From the NCBI GenBank assembly GCA_022842725.1, contig JALHOZ010000005.1, forward strand, positions 1 through 64,000: a DNA stretch of 64,000 bases, given 5' to 3'. Under the pieces are notes generated by a model, which saw only the letters and a list, made by a program, of their open reading frames with translations, made no database searches and was not told where the DNA came from. This document shows positions 44,670-54,563 of this stretch, piece after piece (within the stretch, counting starts at the first letter, position 1; each line of letters starts with the position of its first letter). A program made the position numbers and the translations under genes. The DNA is from Saprospiraceae bacterium (lineage in GTDB: Bacteria > Bacteroidota > Bacteroidia > Chitinophagales > Saprospiraceae).

Positions 44670-46337
44670 TTAAGGGTTCTTTTTTCCCAACAGAACAATA
44701 TGAAAAGGATTGTTGATTTTTACCATTCCTTTTACGACTTTTGTGTACCCTTTGGAATAATAATCATATAATTCCTCACCATCTTTAAAAAGTCCACCAA
44801 CTGGAATCGATTTTTCACCTCTTTGCTGATCCAAGGCAAAAACCACGGTGTTTTTAATTTTTCCTTTTTGATATATTCTGCCGAAAACATTTTTATCAAT
44901 GTTCACATGACTACCGGCTCCCACAGCGGGATTATTTTTTCTAAACTGTCCCAACTTTTGCCAATGATCCAGTGATATCATTTTGTCGTTTTCTTCAAAA
45001 CTTTTCCAATCCATAGATGACCTTAATTGTGCATCACCTTTTGCTTCTGCAGTGAGTGTTCTGCCAATTTCGTCACCGTAATATATTTGAGCCATCCCCG
45101 GCGTCAGTAATAATTTTGTGCCTGATTCCAACACCTTTTCTCGTTTTTTGTCAAAAGGATTGCCGTCGTCATGAGAACTGACATAATGAACAAATTTTTG
45201 GCCACCGGTATTTTTTCGATGTAATTCATCATACTTTTTGAACAAGTCGGAGTACGAAAGTTTTGCATCCGTTACAAAACCAAAATTAATCAAAGCATCA
45301 AAACCATGAGCATAATAATCAACTTCAGTATCGCCAAAATCGTATAAAGGTCCGTTTGCTGCGTTGTAACCATAGAGCTCGCCCAACATAAAAAAGGATT
45401 CTTCTTTGGGTAATTCTGTTGGAAATTTTTTCTTAGCCACTTCAAATGCGTTTTCAGCTTCTTCTTTCAGACTTTTCCATACAGACTCTTCGACATGTTT
45501 TACGGTATCCACCCTGAAGCCGTCGATACCAAATTCAATGATCATATCCGTGATCCATTTGATAATATAATAATGTGGAAGCCTAGGATATCCTGTTCTT
45601 TTAAAAAATGTGTCAAGAGAAGACATTTCCTGTTCCCATCGACCTTCTTTTTTCCATTTATCCTGAAGGTGTTTGGGCACGTCCACTTCTTTTGTTGTAT
45701 TTGTTAAAATGTCAGGCAGATTATCCACCAATGTACATTCTATCGTCGTTTTATAATCTTTATATGAACATATCGGGCCTGTTCGTACCCAATCGGTAGG
45801 CCAAACCGGATCTTTTTCGGTAACAGGTCCGGTGTGATTGATGACTACATCCATGATTACTTTTAATCCTTTATCATGAGCAGCTTTTACCATATTACGC
45901 ACATCCTCTTTTGTTCCTAATCTTGGATCAATCGCTGTCCAGTCTTTGATCCAATAGCCGTGAAAACCAAAACTTATTCCGGTGCCTTCATCGACAAAAC
46001 CGGATATATTTTCAACCAAAGGAGTCATCCATAATACATCGGCTCCTAATTTGTTAAAATAACCTTCTTCAACTTTTGCCGTTATTCCTTTGATGTCTCC
46101 GCCTTCATAACCACGAAGCTTAGCAGGTGTCACATCAGGTTTGAAATCATTGGTTTTATCTGCGTTATAAAATCGGTCTGTCAACAGAAAATAGATGGTG
46201 CTGTTTTCCCAAACAAATGGATTTTTTGTTTTGGTATCAGAAACCGTAGGATTAAGCTTTTGCGAACAACCGATGTTCAGTAAAACTGACAGAAAAAAAA
46301 GGACACTAATAAAAAAGTATTGTACTAACTTAGACAT
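44670..46337 (-). CDS. GH13 alpha-amylase-family lipoprotein
   Basis: The ATG at 46337 gives a 555-residue protein with a lipoprotein signal (lipobox LNIGC, Cys24). A longer frame adds 16 residues and destroys the signal shape. The GH13 barrel shows the conserved regions DVVINHTG, GFRVDTVKHVEE (nucleophile Asp277), FFMLGELYG (acid/base Glu320) and YVSSHDDGNPF (Asp390). It also has the sequence TIYFLLTDRFYNAD at the start of the catalytic domain, typical of alpha-amylases and cyclomaltodextrinases. It would cut alpha-1,4-glucans at the cell envelope. It starts 14 bases behind the large cytochrome fusion protein, so the two share a transcript. Confidence 0.94.
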   Translation of the reverse strand: MSKLVQYFFISVLFFLSVLLNIGCSQKLNPTVSDTKTKNPFVWENSTIYFLLTDRFYNADKTNDFKPDVTPAKLRGYEGGDIKGITAKVEEGYFNKLGADVLWMTPLVENISGFVDEGTGISFGFHGYWIKDWTAIDPRLGTKEDVRNMVKAAHDKGLKVIMDVVINHTGPVTEKDPVWPTDWVRTGPICSYKDYKTTIECTLVDNLPDILTNTTKEVDVPKHLQDKWKKEGRWEQEMSSLDTFFKRTGYPRLPHYYIIKWITDMIIEFGIDGFRVDTVKHVEESVWKSLKEEAENAFEVAKKKFPTELPKEESFFMLGELYGYNAANGPLYDFGDTEVDYYAHGFDALINFGFVTDAKLSYSDLFKKYDELHRKNTGGQKFVHYVSSHDDGNPFDKKREKVLESGTKLLLTPGMAQIYYGDEIGRTLTAEAKGDAQLRSSMDWKSFEENDKMISLDHWQKLGQFRKNNPAVGAGSHVNIDKNVFGRIYQKGKIKNTVVFALDQQRGEKSIPVGGLFKDGEELYDYYSKGYTKVVKGMVKINNPFHIVLLGKKNP

Positions 46338-46351
46338 GGGTACTATAAATT

Positions 46352-49300
46352 TTAGATTTTTCTGATTTTGATGTTTTTGAACCATACTTTGTCGCCATGA
46401 TCCTGTAAGGAGATTCTTCCTTTTTTAGCAAGGCCAAAACCAGGCATGTCTTTAAATTTACTTTTTGCGATTCTTTCTTTCCAGGAGGGATCAGCCATAG
46501 AAAATGAAACCACATTGTGACCGTTCAGCCAAAATGTAACCAATCCTTTATTACTGACAATACGTGCTGTATTCCATTGACCTGCAGGTTTGACAGAAGG
46601 ATATTTACATTCGATCATATCGTACAAATCTCCCGCTCTGTGGGTCGGATATTTGGTGTCCGGATGACAGGTGTTGTCCAGAATCTGCATTTCAGGACCG
46701 GTCTGCCAGACGTAATCATATTTGTCACTTTCAACTACATTATACATGATGCCACTATTGCCGCAATTTGCAATTTTCCAATCGATGGTAAATTCAAAAT
46801 TTTCATATTCTTCCAAAGTGACTAAATCGCCACCATCTTTGGTTTGCCAATGTCCGTCCGTATTTAATTTTGCATTCAGATGAATGGCATTCTGGTCAAT
46901 AATCCAATCTTTTCCAAGGGTTTTTTTGCGGAAGTTTCTGAAATTAGAGATTTTTTGACCATCAAACAGAAGGTTCCAACCAGCCTTTTTTTCTTCCTCT
47001 GTCAGGGTATTATCCAAAAATAATGAAGGCGCTTTTTTACTAACACCTGGTTTATTTTTCGGAATCTGATTCATCGTGTACCAGGCTTCCGTGCTCCAAA
47101 GCTGAGAACCTTTGGCACTGATGAAGTTTTTCAACAGATGGACATAAACGACATGATTTTCTTTCATACCTTTCAACTCGAGAAAAACCCTGGTTTTGTC
47201 ATCTGACAAGGTAGTTGAAACAATATCCAGATTTCGCAGATCCATTTTTGGTCCGCCGTAATTTTCATTTGGAAGGTAATACCATTGTTTGACCTCAAAA
47301 TCTTCTTTTTTCCAACCATCACTGCCTGTCAACGGTTCGGTAAAAGTTATTTCGACACCGTTGCTTCTTGCTTCAACTTTCAACATTTCGAAGGTGGATT
47401 TTTTATTATACGTCAATCTTTGTAATCCGTAATGCAATTTTCCGGTTTGACCCCAATTGCCAGGATTTCCGATACCACCTACGTAGAGTGATCCATCAGG
47501 TCCCCAAACCAATCTGTTGATGCCTGCTTCAAGACCCTGAATAAATCTGAAGACACAACCTTGTAATGCGCCGTTGACTTCTTCGACAAAAACCCGTTTT
47601 ACGCCTCCGTTGGTGACTTCGCCATGGATCATCTGACCTTTATAAGGGCCAAGATTCAGATAAGATGGCGTACTGGGCGAATTGCCGATTTCATCCTGTG
47701 GCAACCAAACTACAGGTTTTTGTTCCACCAGGTCTTTTGTACCTACCGGATCCACTGACCGGCTTCCAAAAAAGGCACCTTCTTTCACATGCAATATTTT
47801 GGAAGAAGGCAACCAGTCTCCTTCGTTGTCAGAAACAAAAATTTCGCCATTGTACCCGATACCGACTCCGTTTGGCGTTCTGAGACCTGAAGCGATAAAA
47901 CTGGTTTCACCGGTATTCCTGTCTACTTTTACGACGCGACCTCTGTGTTGAATCTGAGGCTGTGTGCTGGCACCACCCGGATTGATGGCCGTTGCCAGGG
48001 TAGCATAAAAATATCCGTCTTTGAATGCGAGGCCGAAACCGAATTCATGAAAATTTGCTGAGACATCCCAAGCATCAGAAAGCGTGCGGTATTCATCAAT
48101 AATATCGTCTTTGTTGGTATCTACCAATTTTGTGATCTCTTGTTTTTGCATGACAAAAATCGTGTCGTCCACTACCTTTAATCCAAGGGGCTCTGCCAAA
48201 CCAAAGGCAATCCTTTTGGCTTTCATTTTTGATGGCTCGCCACTTTGTGCATTCTCAATAATGTATACCGAACCTTCTGCATCCCAGGTACTGATGACCA
48301 GTCGTCCGTCTGACAAGAAGTCCATACCACCTACTTTGGGTTGGAAATCATCAGGTCTCGCCTGAAACAGGTCAAAAGAAGGGTGAACATCCTGCAAAGC
48401 ATATTGATCTCCCGGAATTTTGGAAACTTCGGCCATAGGCAAAGAATAACCCTGAAGGTCACCCCGCATATCCACAGTATGGTAAATATTAAACGGTGAA
48501 ATCACTTCATATTCTTTGTGTCCCGGCCTTTTCCAGTTGAAAGAGAGGAATTTGCCTCCGGTACCCTGAAAATAATCAAGAATAAACGGATAGTATCCTT
48601 TGTTGAGGGTGAGCGTAATTTCTTTATATTCTGTACCGTGTAATCCGTCATTGTCCAGAATTTTTTGATCTCCGAGGGTTATTTGAGAACCGTCATCGCT
48701 CCACACCTGAATGATGTAGGTTCCTGCTGTGTCCACTTTCAGAAATCCTTTGGCTTGCAGGTAAAAGAAATTTTCGAGATTTTTAAAATCACCTCCGGAA
48801 ATATTGTCAAAATTGGCCATGATTCCTGCAAATTTTGGTTTTCCTGCGACTTTTATGTCTGCCATTTTTTGGACGGCAGGTTTGATATCATAGATTTTTA
48901 CCAATGATCCTGGGATAAAATTGTCTTCTTTTAAACCCGACACCGGTGCTATATCAAAGGAAGCTGCCTGTGTATTTTCTACTTCTTCTGTGTGTTGGTG
49001 AAGGCTAAGAATGTAAGACGTCATTTTTTTCAGGACATCATCAGAAAGATCAGGGTGAGGTGTCATCGCCTGATTTCCCCAAACTCCGGAACCTCCGGTT
49101 TTGATTTTTCCGGCAAGTAAGGCAATATTTTCCGGTGTATTTTTATATTTTTTGGCAATATCCGTGTATGATGGTCCGATCGTTTTTAAAGTTTTGTTGT
49201 GACAGGTTTTACAATCACTGCGTCCGATCAGAGCCAATCCTTCAGGTACTTCTTCTTCTGTTGATTCTTCTTCTTCAAATGCTCCGTTTTGATTCGGAAT

Positions 49301-50014
49301 CATCGGGTTTGGCATCAATTGTGTATTGTAGAAAGTGGTGGAATTGTTTTTTAAAGTTAGCACTCCGTCAATATCTTTATAGGTAACATCTCCTTTAGAA
49401 ACATCTTCGGAAGTGGTGACTTTCCAATTTCCGTCAGTTGAAATTTTATTTTCAGCAACGATACTGGAAACGTTGATTTTTTGACAAATCGAAATGCCTT
49501 GCGGAACGTTTTCTGTGGTATATATTCTTTCAAAAACGGTTTGCCCTGATTCAGGTTGCAGGTGTTCTACTTTTTCATAAAGGTAAACGGGTTTTTTCCA
49601 GGATTTTTCAGAAAGAGCATACATTAATTCCACCTGCCCGTTTACAAACCTGTGACCTTTGTATTGAAAAGTTGTCGACAGTGTATCACCTGTAGAATTC
49701 AGCGCAAACCATGGATTTTTATGTTTATTGACAAAATAGCTGTCTCCGACTGAAATAGGCTGAGGACCATGAGCAGTAGTATAAACCGGACCGTCAAACA
49801 TGACATTTCCTTTCCAGGCTTTATATAGTGAACCTGTTTTGGTAAAATAGGATACCCAAAGATTGTCATGCAGGGCTACTGTGAGAATCCTGGGATTTTG
49901 GTCCAAAACAGAACGGAAAACCCAGGCTTCCAAGGGTCTGTTTTTTGAAGTGTTATCTGTTTTATTACAGGATAAAATGAATATTAAGATACCAAAAAAA
50001 ATGATTCGGAGCAT
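46352..50014 (-). CDS. 1220-residue lipoprotein: cytochrome c, PA14, propeller and DUF1080 fusion
   Basis: A lipoprotein signal (lipobox IFILSC, Cys16) starts the protein. The order of parts is: a beta-rich region; a single cytochrome c motif CKTCHNKTLKTIG (about residue 266); a PA14-like beta domain (QVWSDDGSQITLGDQKILDN ... YYPFILDYFQGTGG); a six-bladed beta-propeller of the glucose/sorbosone dehydrogenase type (GLRTPNGVGIGYNGEIFVSDNEGDW); and a C-terminal DUF1080/3-keto-disaccharide hydrolase domain (WNLLFDGQKISNFRNF ... NCGNSGIMYNV). Relatives split 3-keto sugars and oxidise sugars with haem transfer. The set suggests an envelope machine for sugar oxidation/cleavage, co-expressed with the amylase. 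The substrate is unknown. Confidence 0.9.
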   Translation of the reverse strand: MLRIIFFGILIFILSCNKTDNTSKNRPLEAWVFRSVLDQNPRILTVALHDNLWVSYFTKTGSLYKAWKGNVMFDGPVYTTAHGPQPISVGDSYFVNKHKNPWFALNSTGDTLSTTFQYKGHRFVNGQVELMYALSEKSWKKPVYLYEKVEHLQPESGQTVFERIYTTENVPQGISICQKINVSSIVAENKISTDGNWKVTTSEDVSKGDVTYKDIDGVLTLKNNSTTFYNTQLMPNPMIPNQNGAFEEEESTEEEVPEGLALIGRSDCKTCHNKTLKTIGPSYTDIAKKYKNTPENIALLAGKIKTGGSGVWGNQAMTPHPDLSDDVLKKMTSYILSLHQHTEEVENTQAASFDIAPVSGLKEDNFIPGSLVKIYDIKPAVQKMADIKVAGKPKFAGIMANFDNISGGDFKNLENFFYLQAKGFLKVDTAGTYIIQVWSDDGSQITLGDQKILDNDGLHGTEYKEITLTLNKGYYPFILDYFQGTGGKFLSFNWKRPGHKEYEVISPFNIYHTVDMRGDLQGYSLPMAEVSKIPGDQYALQDVHPSFDLFQARPDDFQPKVGGMDFLSDGRLVISTWDAEGSVYIIENAQSGEPSKMKAKRIAFGLAEPLGLKVVDDTIFVMQKQEITKLVDTNKDDIIDEYRTLSDAWDVSANFHEFGFGLAFKDGYFYATLATAINPGGASTQPQIQHRGRVVKVDRNTGETSFIASGLRTPNGVGIGYNGEIFVSDNEGDWLPSSKILHVKEGAFFGSRSVDPVGTKDLVEQKPVVWLPQDEIGNSPSTPSYLNLGPYKGQMIHGEVTNGGVKRVFVEEVNGALQGCVFRFIQGLEAGINRLVWGPDGSLYVGGIGNPGNWGQTGKLHYGLQRLTYNKKSTFEMLKVEARSNGVEITFTEPLTGSDGWKKEDFEVKQWYYLPNENYGGPKMDLRNLDIVSTTLSDDKTRVFLELKGMKENHVVYVHLLKNFISAKGSQLWSTEAWYTMNQIPKNKPGVSKKAPSLFLDNTLTEEEKKAGWNLLFDGQKISNFRNFRKKTLGKDWIIDQNAIHLNAKLNTDGHWQTKDGGDLVTLEEYENFEFTIDWKIANCGNSGIMYNVVESDKYDYVWQTGPEMQILDNTCHPDTKYPTHRAGDLYDMIECKYPSVKPAGQWNTARIVSNKGLVTFWLNGHNVVSFSMADPSWKERIAKSKFKDMPGFGLAKKGRISLQDHGDKVWFKNIKIRKI

Positions 50015-50124
50015 ACTTAGTGTTTTAAAGCACTAAAGTATTAAAATCTTTTATTTTTAGGACAAGTACAACAAAATTATTTCATAAGGACAAACGCATT
50101 ATCATAGAATATATATTTACCCTG

Positions 50125-50167
50125 AAAAAAGAAATGCTGATATTTTGGTATAAAATATCAGCATTTC
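50125..50167 (-). terminator. Terminator of the grpE-dnaJ operon
   Basis: A perfect 16-bp inverted repeat (50131-50146 with 50152-50167, 5-base loop) is followed on the minus strand by six T residues, 28 bases after the dnaJ stop. Confidence 0.93.
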
Positions 50168-50194
50168 TTAATTTATTAATAGGAAATATGGATA

Positions 50195-51355
50195 TTAAGA
50201 GAAAAACTCTTTCATTTTTTCAAAAAATCCTCTTTCCCCTGCTTCAGGATTTGGTTTAAAATTCGGCATGGTCTTCAGTTTTTCCATCAAAGCTGTTTCT
50301 TCAGCATTCATGGTTTTTGGCGTCCATACATTTACATGGATAAGTTGGTCACCTTTCTCATAAGATTGAAGAGCAGGTAGTCCTTTACCTTTTAATCTGA
50401 AGATTTTACCGGATTGTGTACCTGCAGGAATTTTAACTTTAACCTTCCCGGTAAGAGTTGGTACTTCGACATTAGTGCCCAATGCCACATCGGCAAAATT
50501 TATAAAGAGGTCGAAGATGATATTATTACCATCTCTTGTGAAGTGGTCATGAGGTTTTTCTTCGATATTTACCAGAAGATCACCTGCCGGACCGCCGTTT
50601 TGACCGGCATTGCCTTTTCCTCTTACAGAAAGTTGAATACCTTCCTGAACGCCGGCAGGGATGTCGATTTCGATCATGTCTTCCTCCATGGTACGACCAT
50701 CACCACGACAAGTTGTACAATGTGCTGTGATGTTTTTGCCACTTCCGTTGCATTTGGGACAAACGACAGTGGTCTGCATCTGACCTAAAAAAGTACTTTT
50801 AATCTGGCGGACATAACCTGAACCGTTGCACGTACCGCAAGTGGACACGCTACCTTTGTCTTTAGCACCCGAGCCACTGCAGGATTTGCACGTGACCTGT
50901 TTTTTAACTTTTATTTTTTTGCGGACACCGGCTTCGATTTCTTCCAATGTAAGGGCCACTTTGATACGAAGATTGGTCCCTTTCTGACCTCCTCCACTTC
51001 TTGAAGACGACCTTCCGCCAAAAAAGCTGTCAAAAGGACTACCTGAATCTCCAAACATATGTCCGAAATGTTCGAAGATGTCATCCATGCTCATACCTTC
51101 ACCTGAAAATCCGCGACCTCCGCCACCCATATTTTCCAATCCGGCATGGCCATATCGGTCATAACGGGCTTTTTTGTCAGCATCACTTAATACTTCATAA
51201 GCGATGGCGGCTTCTTTAAATTTTTCTTCAGCTGCTTTATCATCCGGATTTCTGTCGGGGTGATATTGCATAGCCATTTTTCGGTACGCTTTTTTGATGG
51301 TGCTTTCATCGGCATTTTTGTCAACACCTAAAACTTCATATAAATCCTTCTTCAT
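50195..51355 (-). CDS. dnaJ: Chaperone DnaJ
   Basis: DnaJ brings unfolded proteins to DnaK and stimulates its ATPase. The 386-residue protein has the J domain with HPD in MQYHPDRNPDDKA, a glycine/serine-rich linker (SSSRSGGGQKG), and four zinc-binding CxxCxGxG motifs (CKSCSGSG, CGTCNGSG, CPKCNGSG, CTTCRGDG). The C-terminal substrate-binding domains end the protein. It follows grpE after 18 bases in the same transcript and is closed by a strong terminator. dnaK is not in the window. Confidence 0.98.
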   Translation of the reverse strand: MKKDLYEVLGVDKNADESTIKKAYRKMAMQYHPDRNPDDKAAEEKFKEAAIAYEVLSDADKKARYDRYGHAGLENMGGGGRGFSGEGMSMDDIFEHFGHMFGDSGSPFDSFFGGRSSSRSGGGQKGTNLRIKVALTLEEIEAGVRKKIKVKKQVTCKSCSGSGAKDKGSVSTCGTCNGSGYVRQIKSTFLGQMQTTVVCPKCNGSGKNITAHCTTCRGDGRTMEEDMIEIDIPAGVQEGIQLSVRGKGNAGQNGGPAGDLLVNIEEKPHDHFTRDGNNIIFDLFINFADVALGTNVEVPTLTGKVKVKIPAGTQSGKIFRLKGKGLPALQSYEKGDQLIHVNVWTPKTMNAEETALMEKLKTMPNFKPNPEAGERGFFEKMKEFFS

Positions 51356-51373
51356 TCTTTTTTCTTAAAATGA

Positions 51374-51949
51374 TTATTTTCCGACTACTACCTTGGCGTA
51401 ACGGATGATTTTATCATGCAACAGATACCCTTTTTCTACGGTATCGAGGACTTTACCTTTCAAGTCTTCTGTCGGAGCCGGAATGTCTGTGATGGCTTCA
51501 TGTCTTTCCGGATCAAAATCCATCATAGTGGATTCCATTTCCTGAAGACCTTTATGTTGTAATGTCGAATAGAGTTTGTGATACACAAGACTCACTCCTT
51601 CACTAAATACTTCAGGTGAATTAGGGTCATCAGCGCTTTTTTTAGCTCTGTCAAAATCATCCAAAACAGGAAGCATCGAGACAATGGTTTCCTGTGCGGC
51701 TGTTTTCATCAGATCAAAACGTTCTTTTACGGTTCGTTTTTTATAATTGTCAAATTCAGCAAAAAGCCTCAGGTATTTGTCTTTGGCTTCTTCCAATTCA
51801 ACTTTTAACTGATGTAATTCCTGTTCCAAAACGTCTTCGTTTTCTTTTTTTTCCTTTTTTCCTTTTTTAGGTATTGAAGCATCCTTTTCTCCGGACATAA
51901 ATTGTTTTATTTGATTTAGCATATTGATAATCATCAAATCTGTTGCCAT
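51374..51949 (-). CDS. grpE: Nucleotide exchange factor GrpE
   Basis: GrpE releases ADP from DnaK. From the ATG at 51949 the protein has about 191 residues. Longer frames overlap the preceding gene, and internal ATGs (51898, the MSGEKDASIP start) are also possible. The N-terminal part is a charged coiled coil (QELHQLKVELEEAKDKYLRL). The family signature follows: FAEFDNYKKRTVKERFDLM, then VLDDFDRA and the C-terminal beta-wing with HEAITDIPAP and KGYLLHDKIIRYAKVVVGK. It is upstream of dnaJ by 18 bases. Confidence 0.95.
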   Translation of the reverse strand: MATDLMIINMLNQIKQFMSGEKDASIPKKGKKEKKENEDVLEQELHQLKVELEEAKDKYLRLFAEFDNYKKRTVKERFDLMKTAAQETIVSMLPVLDDFDRAKKSADDPNSPEVFSEGVSLVYHKLYSTLQHKGLQEMESTMMDFDPERHEAITDIPAPTEDLKGKVLDTVEKGYLLHDKIIRYAKVVVGK

Positions 51950-52001
51950 TTTTAGTTTTCGCCAAAATGTCATGTTTTTTTGACGAATATTGGTAAAAAT
52001 G

Positions 52002-52547
52002 TCAATAAATTCCGTCTTTTTTAACCTGGTTTGACAAATAATCATGTAGCTCATCAATGGAGGGATTGACCAGAACGATCATTCCATCCGGGTTGATAAG
52101 ATATTTTTGAGGTATTTCGCGAACTTTGTACATCATTGCTACAGGGCTGTCAAAGGTATTTTCAAAAATCAGGTGATCAGGCCATAACAAACCATCATTT
52201 TGAATGGCTTTGATTGCACCATTTTTGTTTTTTTCTAAAGCAATACTTACAATTTTAAAAGCGGAAGCATTGTTGAAGTCGGAATCTTTGAAGTCGGAAT
52301 ACAACTTTGTCAGTTCCTTGTTTTCTTTTCTGCAAGGTCCGCACCAGGAACCCCAAAAATCCAGCAGTACATAATTGCCTCGTAATGAAGATAAAGTCAG
52401 GGGTTGACCGTCAACTTTTGTTTCAGTAAAATCAGGTGCTTGTTCTCCGGATTTTTGTTTGGGATATAAGTATATTTTTTTGCCAATAAAAACCAATATC
52501 AGGACGACAATCAGGATATTGAGAATTCGGTTCCAGTTTAGATTCAT
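52002..52547 (-). CDS. TlpA-like thioredoxin domain protein (thiol:disulfide oxidoreductase)
   Basis: The ATG at 52547 gives 181 residues; a TTG frame start further upstream is less likely. One N-terminal membrane anchor lies at about residues 7-24. The thioredoxin fold follows with the active site WGSWCGPCRKENKEL and the cis-proline region REIPQKYLINPDG. Such membrane-anchored TlpA/ResA-like proteins reduce or oxidise cysteine pairs of periplasmic proteins, for example during cytochrome c maturation. It lies in front of grpE in the same direction, about 52 bases away. Confidence 0.9.
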   Translation of the reverse strand: MNLNWNRILNILIVVLILVFIGKKIYLYPKQKSGEQAPDFTETKVDGQPLTLSSLRGNYVLLDFWGSWCGPCRKENKELTKLYSDFKDSDFNNASAFKIVSIALEKNKNGAIKAIQNDGLLWPDHLIFENTFDSPVAMMYKVREIPQKYLINPDGMIVLVNPSIDELHDYLSNQVKKDGIY

Positions 52548-52620
52548 TATAAAAAGATTAAGACAGTTCAACAAAATGAAAGGGAATACAGTTTAGATTT
52601 TATACAAAACAAAAAAACAA

Positions 52621-53481
52621 ATGAAAAAAGGATTCAATCCCAAAGAGATGGCGACAAAAGATTTGCATCAATTGATCATATCTTCCGTAGCCCCGAGGCC
52701 TATTGCTTTTGTGAGTACAAAGGACGAAAACGGAAATCTCAATCTGGCGCCTTACAGTTTTTTTAATGCTTTCAGTTCGAATCCGCCTATACTGGTTTTT
52801 TCTTCCAACAGAAAGGTATCTGATAATTCCACAAAAGACACCCTTCATAATGTACGTGCGACCAAAAAAGCGGTGATCAATGCTGTCAGTTATCCGATCG
52901 TCCGCCAGATGTCCCTGGCTTCTGTGGAGTTTGATGCCAGTGTCAATGAGTTTGAAAAAGTAGGACTCACACCTCAGGAGTCTGTAGTCGTTGATGTTCC
53001 CGGCGTCAAAGAATCTCCTGTCAATATGGAATGTGTAGTGAAGGAAGTGATTACTTTGGGAGAACACGGTGGAGCGGGTCACCTCATCATTTGTGAAGTC
53101 GTCCATATCAGTATTGATGAAAATATGTTTTCTGATGGTAAACTGGATCAAAACAGACTCGATCTCATGGGAAGATTGGGAAGAAATTATTATGTCCGGG
53201 CGAGTGGTGACGCTTTGCTGGAAATCTATCAATCGGTCACAGATAAACCATTAGGTTTTGACGGACTCCCTGAAAAGGTCGTAAAAAGTTCGGTTTTGAC
53301 CGGCAATCAGATTGCAGCGATGGCATCATTGTTGGCTTTTCCGGATGAAAAAACAAAAGAAGAAGTCAGATTGATTCATTTTGGAAGTTCAGTGCCCTCA
53401 GAAGAAACATTACATCTCAAAGCAGCAGAACTGATACAGGACAAAAAGGTGGAGGAAGCCCTTGCTTTGTTGATGGGGTAG
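52621..53481 (+). CDS. Flavin reductase family (DIM6/NTAB) protein
   Basis: The 286-residue protein has the FMN-binding split-barrel of the flavoredoxin/flavin reductase family in its first 200 residues. The family motifs are SVAPRPIAFVSTKDENGNLNLAPYSF, ...SSNPPILVFSSNR and the closing GRLGRNYYVRASGD. About 80 further residues form a helical C-terminal addition. Family members reduce FMN or FAD with NAD(P)H or bind FMN for electron transfer. Its physiological partner is unknown. It is divergent from the TlpA-like gene. Confidence 0.9.
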   Translation: MKKGFNPKEMATKDLHQLIISSVAPRPIAFVSTKDENGNLNLAPYSFFNAFSSNPPILVFSSNRKVSDNSTKDTLHNVRATKKAVINAVSYPIVRQMSLASVEFDASVNEFEKVGLTPQESVVVDVPGVKESPVNMECVVKEVITLGEHGGAGHLIICEVVHISIDENMFSDGKLDQNRLDLMGRLGRNYYVRASGDALLEIYQSVTDKPLGFDGLPEKVVKSSVLTGNQIAAMASLLAFPDEKTKEEVRLIHFGSSVPSEETLHLKAAELIQDKKVEEALALLMG

Positions 53482-53575
53482 TTTGCAGAAAATAAGTTGG
53501 AAATTCCCATAATCATTCATACCGATTATAAGAAAAATTTGATATTAACCTTTCAACATTTTATACCTGAATATA

Positions 53576-54316
53576 CTATCGGTACAACTCCGACTTCATG
53601 ACACCCATTTTATTCAGGCAATGTACCAAAGAAACCCTTAACACGCCCAGGCCATATTGAGTGCTTCTTTTAAAATTGATGGAAGATGCTTCATCAAAAT
53701 ATTTGGTCGGGCAGGTTACTTCGGCAATGTCGAAACCTTTGTAAATGATTTGTGACAACATCTCATTATCAAAAATGAAGTCGTCAGAATTTTTATTAAA
53801 GCTGATAGATTCAAGGACTTCCCTGCTGAAAGCACGGTATCCGGTATGGTATTCTGATAGTTTGTAACGGACCAGAAAGTTTTGTGTCATCGTCAAAAAA
53901 CGGTTGGCAATGTACTTATACAAAGGCATACCTCCTTTTAAAGCCCCTTTTCCCAAAATCCGCGAACCCAAAACCACAGGATATAAACCCTCGCCGATGA
54001 TATTGACCATCGAAGGTATCAGTAATGGAGTATACTGGTAATCAGGATGCAACATGATGACAATATCGCCACCTAAATCAAGCGCTTTATTATACAATGA
54101 TTTTTGATTGCCGCCGTAACCTTTGTTTTTTTCGTGGATGATGATGTGTTTTATTCCCAATTCTCCGGCCACCCTGACTGTGTGGTCTTTACTGGCATCG
54201 TCGCACAGAATGACCTCATCGACAAGATCAAAGGGAATTTCTTTATACGTTTTTTCAAGGGTCATCGCTGCATTGTAAGCAGGTAATACGACAACCACTT
54301 TTTTGTTTTTATACAT
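53576..54316 (-). CDS. Family 2 glycosyltransferase, dolichol-phosphate-sugar-synthase-like
   Basis: The 246-residue protein begins with the GT-A fold strand VVVVLPAYNAAMTLEKTYKEIP. Then come DEVILCDDASKDHTV with the nucleotide-sugar-binding aspartates, KGYGGNQKSLYNKAL, and a metal-binding MLHPDYQY in place of the usual DxD. There is no membrane segment, unlike the longer DPM/GtrB type. It transfers a sugar from a nucleotide sugar, probably to a lipid carrier, for cell-surface polysaccharides. A 42-residue membrane peptide gene lies just upstream on the same strand and might be co-transcribed. Confidence 0.92.
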   Translation of the reverse strand: MYKNKKVVVVLPAYNAAMTLEKTYKEIPFDLVDEVILCDDASKDHTVRVAGELGIKHIIIHEKNKGYGGNQKSLYNKALDLGGDIVIMLHPDYQYTPLLIPSMVNIIGEGLYPVVLGSRILGKGALKGGMPLYKYIANRFLTMTQNFLVRYKLSEYHTGYRAFSREVLESISFNKNSDDFIFDNEMLSQIIYKGFDIAEVTCPTKYFDEASSINFKRSTQYGLGVLRVSLVHCLNKMGVMKSELYR

Positions 54317-54416
54317 GGAATACCAATACGGTCAATTAAATCATTTTTTCTTTAGCAGAATATTTGTTTAAAGTGATCCGAAGATTACAAAAAACGAACA
54401 AAATATTCAGATAGGT

Positions 54417-54545
54417 TTAAGGATTAGGAAGGAAATGACCATTTTTTTGATAAATCCATATCAAAAGAATGATAAAAAGGATGATGCTGACCACTATCTT
54501 TCCGAAAGTAGCCCCTTTTTTCCCAAAATCGTTATTTGATGCCAT
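54417..54545 (-). CDS. 42-residue single-pass membrane peptide
   Basis: The frame starts at the ATG 54543-54545 and reads MASNNDFGKKGATFGKIVV, then SIILFIILLIWIYQKNGHF, ending LPNP. One membrane segment of about 17 residues is preceded by a Lys-containing stretch. An exact TATTTTTG promoter box lies 18 bases upstream. It sits 100 bases before the glycosyltransferase gene on the same strand. Too short for routine gene finding; no family is recognised. Confidence 0.6.
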   Translation of the reverse strand: MASNNDFGKKGATFGKIVVSIILFIILLIWIYQKNGHFLPNP

Positions 54546-54563
54546 AACTTGTTTTATTTGGTG

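Noticed and set aside
52600-53232. 210-codon antisense frame in the flavin reductase gene
   Set aside because: Fully antisense to a recognised family member.
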